13,442 nucleotides of DNA, taken from an uncultured Phycisphaera sp. (GTDB lineage Bacteria > Planctomycetota > Phycisphaerae > Phycisphaerales > SM1A02). The position numbers were made by a program, and so were the translations under genes. The notes beneath the pieces are model-generated. The model was not told the DNA's origin and did not search any database. It saw nothing but the letters and a program-made list of their open reading frames with translations. This document shows, in pieces, positions 1-6,840 of this stretch; the first letter of the stretch is position 1, and the number at the start of each line of letters is the position of its first letter. Location of the stretch: NCBI GenBank assembly GCA_937911845.1, contig CALDQF010000106.1:1-13442 (forward strand), in the 5' to 3' direction.

Positions 1-426
1 GTATTTTCTAAAACAGAAGCCAACACAGCTTTCTCGGCGGCCATGAACCTGACCCAGATTCAGAATTGTTTTCTTCCAATCGCGCACCGTGCCCGCAAGG
101 ACGATCTCGAAGTCCGCAATGAGTACCCCGTCCTGACCCGTGATGAGCGGGGCCGGGTTATCCGAGGCCGCTTGGACCGGTTGGTGCTGCGCCGGGAGGG
201 TGACGAGGTGGTCGAAGCATGGGTAATGGATCACAAGAGTGGTGCAACAAAATTGAACACGTCAGAACTTCAGGGCAGGGTGCAGCATTACACCCCCCAA
301 CTCGAGGCTTACGCCAATGTGGTCGAGGAGCGGTGGGGCTTGCCCCAATCAAAAGTGCATTGCGTCCTGCTTTTCTTCGAACGCGGCGAGGTCGTTGAAC
401 TCCCAAGGTCTGCCAAAAGTTCGTAA
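1..426 (+). CDS. C-terminal RecB/AddA-type nuclease domain, 5'-truncated by the window edge
   Basis: The frame is open from base 1 to a TAA at 424-426, so this is the last 141 residues of a longer protein. It shows the RecB-family PD-(D/E)xK nuclease layout: E41 in a Glu-x-Pro context, GRLDR with D59, MDHKSG with D77 and K79, then Q100 and Y104 of the QxxxY motif (numbers from base 1). These residues bind divalent metal and cut DNA in RecB, AddA and AddB. In that family the domain usually ends a UvrD-type helicase, so the missing upstream part is probably a helicase acting in double-strand break repair. A stand-alone Cas4-like or AddB-like nuclease is possible. The ATG at 43 is only an internal Met, because the conserved fold appears to begin before it. 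The next gene starts about 70 bp downstream on the same strand and could be cotranscribed. Confidence 0.8.
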   Translation, partial: VFSKTEANTAFSAAMNLTQIQNCFLPIAHRARKDDLEVRNEYPVLTRDERGRVIRGRLDRLVLRREGDEVVEAWVMDHKSGATKLNTSELQGRVQHYTPQLEAYANVVEERWGLPQSKVHCVLLFFERGEVVELPRSAKSS

Positions 427-486
427 AAATTGGGAAAACGTGGAATACAAGGGGGTGACCATTCGTATCTCATTGGGCCAATCAAT

Positions 487-490
487 GGAG
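487..490 (+). promoter_or_regulatory. Shine-Dalgarno GGAG that sets the start of the lipoprotein gene
   Basis: GGAG lies 8 nt before the GTG at 499. This favours that GTG over the in-frame TTG at 430 and GTG at 490, neither of which has a well-spaced Shine-Dalgarno. Starting at 499 also gives a normal short lipoprotein signal peptide. Confidence 0.55.
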
Positions 491-498
491 TGCTACAC

Positions 499-1875
499 GT
501 GCAGCAACGACCCACCATTTGGATGTTGACGATCGCCGGGTTTGGGTTGACTGGATGCGGTACCACCAACACCGCGCTTGACGCCACCAGTCTCTACACC
601 CGGGGCCAGAATCAAAGTGCGCTTGAGGTGCTCTCTGAAGCCAAATCCAACACCAAAAATCAGCAGTGGGCCACACTGCAGGAAGTGACGGTGGCTCTGG
701 ACGCCAACCAGTTTGACCGCGCGGCCACTGCTGTCTCTTGGGTTGAATCACGCGATGAGGTGATTGACGAAAGAGCGCTGATTTCGGCTACCGAAGTCGA
801 GGATGAACTGGGCTCCGCCCTCATTGACGAACGAACACGCGAGTGGGTGCCAAGCTTGGGTGAACGCGTGATGTACGAATACTCTGCCCTGATGATCGAT
901 CTGCTTCGGGGCGATGCCGACCAAGCTCGTGTCTCCAGCATTCGTATCGCCCGGTCTCAGAGTTTGCTTGAAGAACGACGGAGCATGCCTTCGACTCAGG
1001 CTCTTCGCAGCAAGCGAGAGGGCGCTGAAGAGATGGTCAGTCAGATTGATCGAGAGGCTTCGTACCAGCGTGCGATTGAGGTGTACGCAGGTGCCGCGGA
1101 AGATGCTCGGTGTGCTGCGGCCTCCCTTTTGGCCGGCTGGACCCGTCTTCAACTTGGTGATGCCGCTGCTCGCCCGCTTTTGGAAGAAGCGGCCGCCCTG
1201 GCTCCGGACCATGGTGTCGCCCACCGTCTGCTGGGAATGAAGCCCGAATCACTCTCACAAACTGTCTTGGTGCTTCAAGAAGACGGGTTGTGTCCCACGT
1301 TGCGTCCGTTCCGGTTCAACATTCACACATGGCAGACCGGTGTGGCTCGAGTGGCTTTGCCCATACCCGTACTCCGTGAGGCCCAAACAACTGGCCCCGT
1401 GGGCAGCGGTTCGGGCGAACTGCTGCAGACGGTGAGCAATGTGGACGCGTTGTATTTGGCCGAAGAGTTGATTCGGGCTCCAGCCCGGCTGCTTCGAACG
1501 GCGACTAGGTTGATCTCCCAAGAAGTTGCCACTCGGAGCGTGATGCGCGAAATGGACGATCAAGGTTCGCTGGCACGGGGTATGACCCGATTGAGTGCTT
1601 CGCTGCTTCGAACTGTTTTGGTCGACGCCGACGTCCGATCGTGGGATACGCGACCTTCGGTGATCCGGGCCGGTCTGGTCACAAAATCACCTGAGGGCAC
1701 CATCGAACTTCAGCTGCCGGAAGGGTCCCAAACCTTGAAACTGGCACCGGGACCAAATTTTGTGAGAATTCGCACCCGATCGGGAATACCCACCGTGATC
1801 CAAACGTCTCCTTCCGGGCTCTTCGGGGCCCAACTTGAGCCAATGAACCCAGACCAAAAAGGAACAGACCCATGA
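499..1875 (+). CDS. COG3014-like outer-membrane lipoprotein with TPR-like repeats
   Basis: From the GTG at 499 the product is 458 residues. The N-terminus is a lipoprotein signal: a short Gln-Gln-Arg n-region, a hydrophobic stretch, then the lipobox LTGC with the lipidated Cys at residue 20. The +2 residue is Gly, not Asp, so outer-membrane sorting is expected. Residues about 25-85 and 184-243 are Ala-rich and helical with TPR-like spacing. The C-terminal third looks beta-rich. Length, signal peptide and the following LpoB-like gene match the uncharacterised COG3014 lipoprotein family, which in Vibrio and Shewanella relatives sits beside lpoB. This assignment comes from memory of the family, not from a search. 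The stop overlaps the next start as ATGA (1872-1875), so the two genes are translationally coupled. Its molecular role is unknown; a scaffold in peptidoglycan synthesis is inferred from the partner. An in-frame open extension runs back to a TTG at 430 but would bury the signal peptide. Confidence 0.7.
   Translation: MQQRPTIWMLTIAGFGLTGCGTTNTALDATSLYTRGQNQSALEVLSEAKSNTKNQQWATLQEVTVALDANQFDRAATAVSWVESRDEVIDERALISATEVEDELGSALIDERTREWVPSLGERVMYEYSALMIDLLRGDADQARVSSIRIARSQSLLEERRSMPSTQALRSKREGAEEMVSQIDREASYQRAIEVYAGAAEDARCAAASLLAGWTRLQLGDAAARPLLEEAAALAPDHGVAHRLLGMKPESLSQTVLVLQEDGLCPTLRPFRFNIHTWQTGVARVALPIPVLREAQTTGPVGSGSGELLQTVSNVDALYLAEELIRAPARLLRTATRLISQEVATRSVMREMDDQGSLARGMTRLSASLLRTVLVDADVRSWDTRPSVIRAGLVTKSPEGTIELQLPEGSQTLKLAPGPNFVRIRTRSGIPTVIQTSPSGLFGAQLEPMNPDQKGTDP
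1859..1863 (+). promoter_or_regulatory. Shine-Dalgarno AAGGA of the LpoB-like gene
   Basis: AAGGA ends 8 nt before the ATG at 1872 and lies inside the end of the preceding lipoprotein gene. It supports that ATG and efficient re-initiation at the ATGA overlap. Confidence 0.6.
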
Positions 1876-2498
1876 ATCTCAAAATGCCCCCTGTGTTGCT
1901 GGCCAGTTGCCTGATCTTGCTGAACGCCTGCTCAACCACCCGCACGGATGACCGATTGGTTTCGATGAATGAAGCCAAGACCCTGCAAGCTGATGAGTGG
2001 ACCTCATTTGCCAATCAACTTCGGGACTCCATGTCACCTTCGGTCAATCGATTGGTCGGTCAAAACGACGACCAGCCCATCATCTTGACGTTGGGAAATT
2101 TTGTGAACAAAACGCCGCGTCGCGAGTTCAGCGACGCGCGGGATGTGATGTACAACGAAATTCGAAAGTCTCTGGTGAATACCGGATTGGTTCGTGTTTC
2201 GATGCTGGGTGCCGGGGGAAGCGATGATGTTGACACCGTCCTGGCCCAAATCAAAGAAGACACGCGGAATGACCCAGAGTTTTCAGGCGAAAGCAATGTG
2301 GACGCTCTCGGTCAGGCCAAGAAGCCCGAGTGGGTGCTCTTTGGTGAAATCGTTTCTATCGAATCTCGAGAAGGCCGCCGTACGCAATACGACTATGCGG
2401 TCAACCTGCGTCTTCTGAGTGTTCGAGATGGGGCGAGTGTTTGGGAAGATCAAATTGTCTTCACCAAGCAGTTCGAAAAAGGACTTTTTGGCGGGTGA
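1872..2498 (+). CDS. lpoB: LpoB-like penicillin-binding-protein activator lipoprotein
   Basis: The product is 208 residues. The signal peptide ends in LLNAC with the lipidated Cys at residue 20; Asn at -2 is uncommon but tolerated. The next residue is Ser, so outer-membrane retention is expected. The rest follows the LpoB/YcfM pattern: a short linker, a helix with repeated Asn/Gln/Leu, a strand like ILTLGNFVNKT (residues about 71-81), a helix around the Asp-Val-Met-Tyr-Asn segment, then WVLFGEIVSI and a final strand pair ending in a Ser-Val-Trp segment. In enterobacteria LpoB spans the periplasm and stimulates PBP1b transpeptidase and glycosyltransferase activity. The gene is coupled to the COG3014-like gene by ATGA, and the operon ends at the terminator 2521-2552. 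The family match is good, but the partner PBP in this organism is unknown, and the long disordered linker of E. coli LpoB is absent or much shorter. Confidence 0.78.
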   Translation: MNLKMPPVLLASCLILLNACSTTRTDDRLVSMNEAKTLQADEWTSFANQLRDSMSPSVNRLVGQNDDQPIILTLGNFVNKTPRREFSDARDVMYNEIRKSLVNTGLVRVSMLGAGGSDDVDTVLAQIKEDTRNDPEFSGESNVDALGQAKKPEWVLFGEIVSIESREGRRTQYDYAVNLRLLSVRDGASVWEDQIVFTKQFEKGLFGG

Positions 2499-2520
2499 CT
2501 CTCACCTGTCATTGGCTCGA

Positions 2521-2552
2521 CCGCCGCGTCCCCTGGACGCGGCGGTTTTTTT
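2521..2552 (+). terminator. Strong intrinsic terminator after the lipoprotein operon
   Basis: A perfect 10-bp G+C-rich stem (2521-2530 with 2536-2545) closes a 5-nt loop CCCTG. Seven T residues follow at 2546-2552. It lies 22 nt after the LpoB-like stop. The T-tract runs directly into the ATG at 2553 of the sulfatase gene, so the two genes should be separate transcription units unless there is read-through. Confidence 0.93.
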
Positions 2553-2557
2553 ATGCT
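2552..2557 (+). promoter_or_regulatory. Possible -10 box for a leaderless sulfatase transcript
   Basis: TATGCT (4 of 6 matches to TATAAT, fits TANNNT) lies 7 nt before the in-frame ATG at 2565, and no Shine-Dalgarno is present upstream of either ATG. This would let transcription start at or next to the start codon. No convincing -35 box is seen, because that position falls in the terminator stem. Confidence 0.3.
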
Positions 2558-3962
2558 TTCGGCCATGCTTGCTTTGGCTTTGTCGTTATTGATTTCTTCT
2601 CCGCCCAATGTTGTCATCATCTTTTGTGATGATCTGGGGTACGGAGATCTCTCGTGTCAGGGGGAACAGCGCTGGCGTACGCCGCACCTTGACGCCATGG
2701 CCGCCGAGGGTATCCGCTTCACCGACTTTTGCGTATCGCAACCCGTGTGCTCAGCCTCTCGGGCATCCTTGTTGACTGGCTGCTACGCCAACCGACTCTC
2801 CATTCACGGCGCGTTGGGTCCTCATGCGAAGCACGGCCTCTCAAGTGCAGAGACCACACTCGCTGAAATCTGCAAAGCTCAGGGCTACGCCACCGCCATT
2901 CACGGAAAGTGGCATCTGGGCCATCTGCCACCTTTTTTGCCCACTCGACACGGGTTCGATGAATTCTCGGGTATTCCTTACTCGAATGACATGTGGCCGA
3001 GTCACCCTGAAGCCAGAAAGGGCACCTATCCACCGCTTCCTTTTTTTGAAAACGAAGCAGTGGTCCGCGTACAGCCTGATCAAAAATTGTTCACCACTGG
3101 ATTCACCGATCGGATCATGTCGTTCATCCGTCAAAGTCATGCCGCCAACACCCCCTTTTTTGCGTACTTGGCCCACCCCATGCCCCACGTCCCACTGTTT
3201 GTTTCCAAATCCGGAGATGGGCAAAGTGGCGATGGTGTCTTGGGAGATGTGATTGCTGAAATTGATCGTGGCGTGGGTCAAATTTTGGCAACGTTGGAGG
3301 AGCTTGGTATTGATGAGGACACGTTGGTGATGTTCACCAGTGACAATGGGCCCTGGCTTTCTTATGGCGACCACGCCGGAACCACCGCAGGACTTCGAGA
3401 AGGGAAAGGCACCACTTTTGAAGGCGGTATTCGGGTGCCCTGTATCGTCCGGTGGCCTGGCACGATTCCTGCCGGACGAGTCAGCGGTGTGCACTGGATG
3501 ACCATCGATGTTCTGCCCACTGTTGCGGCATTGATCGAAGCTCCTGTGCCCGACCATCCCATTGATGGGCGAGATGCCACTGCGATTCTGTTTGACGAAG
3601 AGAACGCGGTCTCTCCGAGAGCCACTTCCGCGTTTTACTACCACACAGGACATCTCGAAGCCGTGCGAAAAGGACGATGGAAACTTCACTTGCCGCATAC
3701 CTACCGCACCATGCAGGGGCAGCCTCAAGGGGGAGGTGGAAGGCCCGGCCGGTATCGCTTGGATGCAAAAATTCAAGAGGCGTTGTTTGATCTTGAATCC
3801 GATCCCTACGAGCGTCAGGACGTCGCGAATGCCCACCCCGAAGTGGTGCGCGAACTTCAAGAGGTCGCAGAACACTGGCGAGCCCGACTTGGGGATGGGC
3901 TTACTGAGCGGGCGGGGTCCGAAGTTCGCCCCGCGGGCCAGATCGATCCGCCAGCCAACTAA
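2553..3962 (+). CDS. Secreted Cys-type sulfatase (arylsulfatase A-like, alkaline-phosphatase fold)
   Basis: The product is 469 residues. A short hydrophobic N-terminal segment (residues about 4-16) looks like a signal peptide without a clear positive n-region, so export to the periplasm or beyond is likely. Sulfatase motifs are complete: metal-binding DD at 26-27; signature CSASRASLLTG with C66, the residue converted to formylglycine, and R70; GKWHLG with K119 and H121; H208/H212; SDNG with D264 and N265 of the Ca2+ site; and K285 in a Gly-Lys-Gly segment. The signature is of the CxAxR form, which suits an anaerobic-type maturase (anSME) as well as other formylglycine-forming enzymes; none is in the window. 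It hydrolyses sulfate esters, perhaps of algal polysaccharides, but the substrate cannot be read from sequence. Start: ATG 2553 touches the upstream terminator, and ATG 2565 is a plausible alternative. The 3' end overlaps the convergent MFS gene by 62 bp. Confidence 0.93.
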   Translation: MLSAMLALALSLLISSPPNVVIIFCDDLGYGDLSCQGEQRWRTPHLDAMAAEGIRFTDFCVSQPVCSASRASLLTGCYANRLSIHGALGPHAKHGLSSAETTLAEICKAQGYATAIHGKWHLGHLPPFLPTRHGFDEFSGIPYSNDMWPSHPEARKGTYPPLPFFENEAVVRVQPDQKLFTTGFTDRIMSFIRQSHAANTPFFAYLAHPMPHVPLFVSKSGDGQSGDGVLGDVIAEIDRGVGQILATLEELGIDEDTLVMFTSDNGPWLSYGDHAGTTAGLREGKGTTFEGGIRVPCIVRWPGTIPAGRVSGVHWMTIDVLPTVAALIEAPVPDHPIDGRDATAILFDEENAVSPRATSAFYYHTGHLEAVRKGRWKLHLPHTYRTMQGQPQGGGGRPGRYRLDAKIQEALFDLESDPYERQDVANAHPEVVRELQEVAEHWRARLGDGLTERAGSEVRPAGQIDPPAN

Positions 3963-5166
3963 CAACACCAACAAAAATCCAAATCCCAGCCACGATGGCC
4001 CAAGCGCGTGTTGGTTCTGAAGGCAGTCGGTTGGCGGCCCAGTAGCCGGTGGTGGTGGAGAGGTTCTGCATCGCCATCAGCGCGGTAAAGCATGAGGCGG
4101 CAAGCGCTGGTGGAGCGACACGCATGGCGAGAGTGAAGCTCCCCACGGTCACTGCCCCCGCGGCAGCGGATTGCACCACGAGCGTGAGGCTGACGACGTC
4201 TTTGTCGTGGAAGAGTTCTGGGCTCAAGGGGAAGATCAACATCGTGCCGGCATGCAGACCGGCGGCCAGAATGCCAATTTTCCCAGGCCCATACCAGCTG
4301 ACCAAGAAGCCCCCAGCCACGGCACCCACCAAACCAGCGATGACTCCTGGTCCACCGTTCAGGACGGCCCAACTGGTGGCGGTCCATCCATATTGTTCAA
4401 TGAACAGGGTGTTGGCGAGTGGTGTTAAGAGCGCACCGGGAAGGCCAATCATCAAGCACAATGCAAGTGTCCACCAGAACGACCGCTTGTTGAGCAAATC
4501 GCCGAGGGTACTGATCCAGTGTGTGGTTGAGGACTGGGTCAATTGATCGGGTTTGGGTTCCCGAAGAAACAAAGGAACCGCTCCGATGGCTCCAACCACA
4601 CCCGCCTGGGCAAGCGTGCCAACCGACCAGTCAAAATGTTGAATGAGCAAGGCCAAGCCCGCCCCTCCGAGGGCTGTACCTCCATATTTTGCACCGTACA
4701 TGATGCCATTGGCTCGCCCCCGTTCACGTTCAGGCATGACGTCAACCGCCAATGCATCGGTAGCTACGTCCTGCAAGGCGGCAAAAATATTGTGAGCCAG
4801 CAGCCAAGCGGTGAGTTGATCAGGTGAGCCAAGACCTCCCTGAGACAGGCCCAACAACGTGACCACCATGCCCATCTGGGCAATCAGTATCCACGGTCGA
4901 CGTCGCCCACCGGGAAGACGGATGCCATCCACCAATGGCCCTCCAACAAATTTGAAACTCCAAGGCAACACGACTGCCGCCAGCATCTGTCCGATGGTGC
5001 CCGTGTCCACGCCTTGTTCCGCCAGCAGCGCGGCGAGGGTGATGGTGGCGAATCCCCAAGGGACGCCTTGGGCGAGATACAAAGCCGCCACGACCAGAAG
5101 CCTGCGATTGACGCACGCAGGACCTTCGATTTCGTATCTCGGCAAATTCAGAGGGAAGCTCCCCAC
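3901..5166 (-). CDS. AmpG/PAT-like major facilitator transporter
   Basis: The product is 421 residues with about 12 hydrophobic segments, the usual MFS size. After a short cytoplasmic N-terminus comes a TM1 with LAQGVPWGF (about 31-39), then a motif-A-like loop with GGPLVDG and a Gly-Gly-Arg-Arg-Arg-Pro cluster (75-91). Next is an Asp-rich segment ALQDVATDALAVDVMPERERG (130-150), in which D133, D137 and D142 match the style of the AmpG / acetyl-CoA transporter (PAT, SLC33) branch. AmpG imports anhydro-muropeptides. Since several PAT members carry other solutes, substrate is not assigned. The gene is last in the four-gene minus-strand cluster; its GTG start lies inside the upstream phosphoesterase gene (19-bp overlap), which suggests translational coupling. 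No clear Shine-Dalgarno is seen, and TTG at 5145 is an alternative start. Its final 62 bp are shared with the convergent sulfatase gene. Confidence 0.82.
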   Translation of the reverse strand: MGSFPLNLPRYEIEGPACVNRRLLVVAALYLAQGVPWGFATITLAALLAEQGVDTGTIGQMLAAVVLPWSFKFVGGPLVDGIRLPGGRRRPWILIAQMGMVVTLLGLSQGGLGSPDQLTAWLLAHNIFAALQDVATDALAVDVMPERERGRANGIMYGAKYGGTALGGAGLALLIQHFDWSVGTLAQAGVVGAIGAVPLFLREPKPDQLTQSSTTHWISTLGDLLNKRSFWWTLALCLMIGLPGALLTPLANTLFIEQYGWTATSWAVLNGGPGVIAGLVGAVAGGFLVSWYGPGKIGILAAGLHAGTMLIFPLSPELFHDKDVVSLTLVVQSAAAGAVTVGSFTLAMRVAPPALAASCFTALMAMQNLSTTTGYWAANRLPSEPTRAWAIVAGIWIFVGVVSWLADRSGPRGELRTPPAQ

Positions 5167-6821
5167 TGGGTGAAGATGGGGTCCAAGATTGCATTGTTTT
5201 GTTCTGGACCATCCGAAGCACTCTCAGTCGTAAACGGAATTGGCTTGGACCATTTGGACCACGCAAGGTTTTCGTCTCGGTATCTCACCCGCCAGAAGAA
5301 CTGTTGGTTCGCGGGAAGCGCTTCGTCGAAAGTCGTTCGCGTGACATCAGCGTCTTTGACGGTGTCGACGCTGTACCACGTGGCTTCTTTGTCAGGTGAG
5401 CGCCACAGATTTCTGTACCGGCGCCAGGCCTCCTGAATCGGTTTCTGAAAGTCTTCGGTCCGACTTCCCGAGGCGACTTGCCATTGGCTTTCGTGGGCGA
5501 AGTTGCGACCGTCCCGGGCATCAGGATCTTCAAAGGGGCTTCCTTGGAACACTGCTCCCGAGGTAGGTACCGAGCCGCTGTCATCGTTGGGAGACAAACC
5601 CTTCGGTGCTTCTGGTGCCACCGGAAACCGCTTCAGGATGAAGAGGTCTGTTTCTTCGTTGTCTTTTTTGACAAACTCGTTTCCTCGGCTGAGGCGTCGC
5701 AGTGTCATGGTGGGATCATCTCCTGCGGTGGTCTCGACGTGGCAAAAGCCCCAGTCAGGAGTGGAGATTTCAAACTCTTCGTAATCCGCTTGGGGGTATT
5801 CCCACCAGTAATCAGGATTACCCATCCCGCTGGCCACGTTCACCATGCCGTGCATGTGATCGCGATGCTGTCCGCGGGAATACGAGTGGGTGTGCCCAAA
5901 GAAGTGTACAGATGGCTTCCCGGTATCCCGAGAAAAGTGAACCATCTTCTCAACCACTTCCGTAGAAAATGTTGTTTCGCCGGGGGTCCAAGACTCCGAT
6001 CGGTGGGGATGGTGGAATTGCGCGAAGACGAAATCAATGTGTTCTGCTTTGGCGGCTGATTTCAGGACTCCATCAAGCCAGGTCAGTTGATCTTCAATCC
6101 GGTACCCATCGTTGGTATCGAGTCCAATGACACGGCAGTTGCCTTGGTCAGTCCAGTACCAGTGTTCTTCGTAACCTGGTGTCCCGTTGTCGGGCACGTC
6201 TACGTACTGGAAATAGAGGGGGTGGTTTTGTTCGTGATTTCCCGGGGCGGCATAGAAGGGAACGGATTGAAAGAGCGTTGCCCCTTGACCAAAGAAATCT
6301 CTTGTCCAGTGGGTGTGGTTGCCACCAGTTGAGACCAAGTCACCTGGGATCAAAATGAAATCCAGCGCGGCATTGAGCTCAGATTGAGCATGCCTCATTG
6401 ACCAAGGCACGATGCCTTCGTCAACCATTTCTTGATGCTTCAGGGGGTTGGCAGCGTCCAGTTGCATGTCCGAATAAGCGACGAATCGTTGCCGGCCTTC
6501 ATCACTGGCGACGGCGGGGGTGCGGAAAACGTGAAGGCCGTGTGCGGCGTCTCCGGTCCTGACTCGGTACCACACCCGGGTGTCCGCAGGGAGGTTGTTC
6601 AATTTGACGTGGTGGACCAAGTGCCCTTCAACCGTGGTCTGTGAGGTTCCGCTTTCGGACAGGCCAAGCGTCTCGGTGGTGCCGTAATCCACGATGCATT
6701 CGGTACTGTCACCTTTGGTTTCCCACGCGACAACGATGGAAGATGGGGTGGCATTTTGTAGATACGGCGAGACGATAATGGCGTCGGGGGAGAGGGCCAA
6801 CAATCCAAGCGCGAAGATCAT
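5148..6821 (-). CDS. Exported purple-acid-phosphatase-like metallophosphoesterase
   Basis: The product is 557 residues. A short hydrophobic N-terminus (2-10) suggests export. Residues about 15-103 form an Fn3-like domain of the PAP N-terminal type. The calcineurin-like catalytic domain follows with D118, GD (160-161), GNHE (194-197), a His pair at 270-271 (QFHHPH) and GHTHSYSR (309-316). Residues about 410-545 look like a second beta-sandwich, with a regular WRV/WSKW pattern. It should hydrolyse phosphomonoesters or diesters outside the cytoplasm. Ser164 stands where classical purple acid phosphatases have the Fe3+-binding Tyr of GDxxY, so it may not be a true purple enzyme. It lies 19 bp after the MscS stop and overlaps the MFS start by 19 bp. 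An AGGTT 6 nt before the ATG is a weak ribosome site. No PHO-box-like element was recognised. Confidence 0.87.
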   Translation of the reverse strand: MIFALGLLALSPDAIIVSPYLQNATPSSIVVAWETKGDSTECIVDYGTTETLGLSESGTSQTTVEGHLVHHVKLNNLPADTRVWYRVRTGDAAHGLHVFRTPAVASDEGRQRFVAYSDMQLDAANPLKHQEMVDEGIVPWSMRHAQSELNAALDFILIPGDLVSTGGNHTHWTRDFFGQGATLFQSVPFYAAPGNHEQNHPLYFQYVDVPDNGTPGYEEHWYWTDQGNCRVIGLDTNDGYRIEDQLTWLDGVLKSAAKAEHIDFVFAQFHHPHRSESWTPGETTFSTEVVEKMVHFSRDTGKPSVHFFGHTHSYSRGQHRDHMHGMVNVASGMGNPDYWWEYPQADYEEFEISTPDWGFCHVETTAGDDPTMTLRRLSRGNEFVKKDNEETDLFILKRFPVAPEAPKGLSPNDDSGSVPTSGAVFQGSPFEDPDARDGRNFAHESQWQVASGSRTEDFQKPIQEAWRRYRNLWRSPDKEATWYSVDTVKDADVTRTTFDEALPANQQFFWRVRYRDENLAWSKWSKPIPFTTESASDGPEQNNAILDPIFTQWGASL

Positions 6822-6827
6822 TGACCC

Positions 6828-6832
6828 AACCT
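6828..6832 (-). promoter_or_regulatory. Weak Shine-Dalgarno AGGTT of the phosphoesterase gene
   Basis: AGGTT lies 6 nt before the ATG at 6821 in the 19-bp gap after the MscS stop. It supports that start and internal translation initiation within the operon. Confidence 0.4.
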
Positions 6833-6840
6833 ACCGAATG

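Noticed and set aside
430..498. In-frame TTG and GTG starts (430, 490) for the COG3014-like lipoprotein.
   Set aside because: They would put up to 23 extra residues before a typical lipoprotein signal peptide and lack a well-spaced Shine-Dalgarno, whereas GTG 499 has GGAG at 8 nt.
2841..3974. Long open minus-strand frame antisense to the sulfatase gene.
   Set aside because: The translation has no family resemblance or membrane/signal pattern, and the plus-strand frame carries all sulfatase catalytic motifs. Long antisense frames are common in G+C-rich genes.
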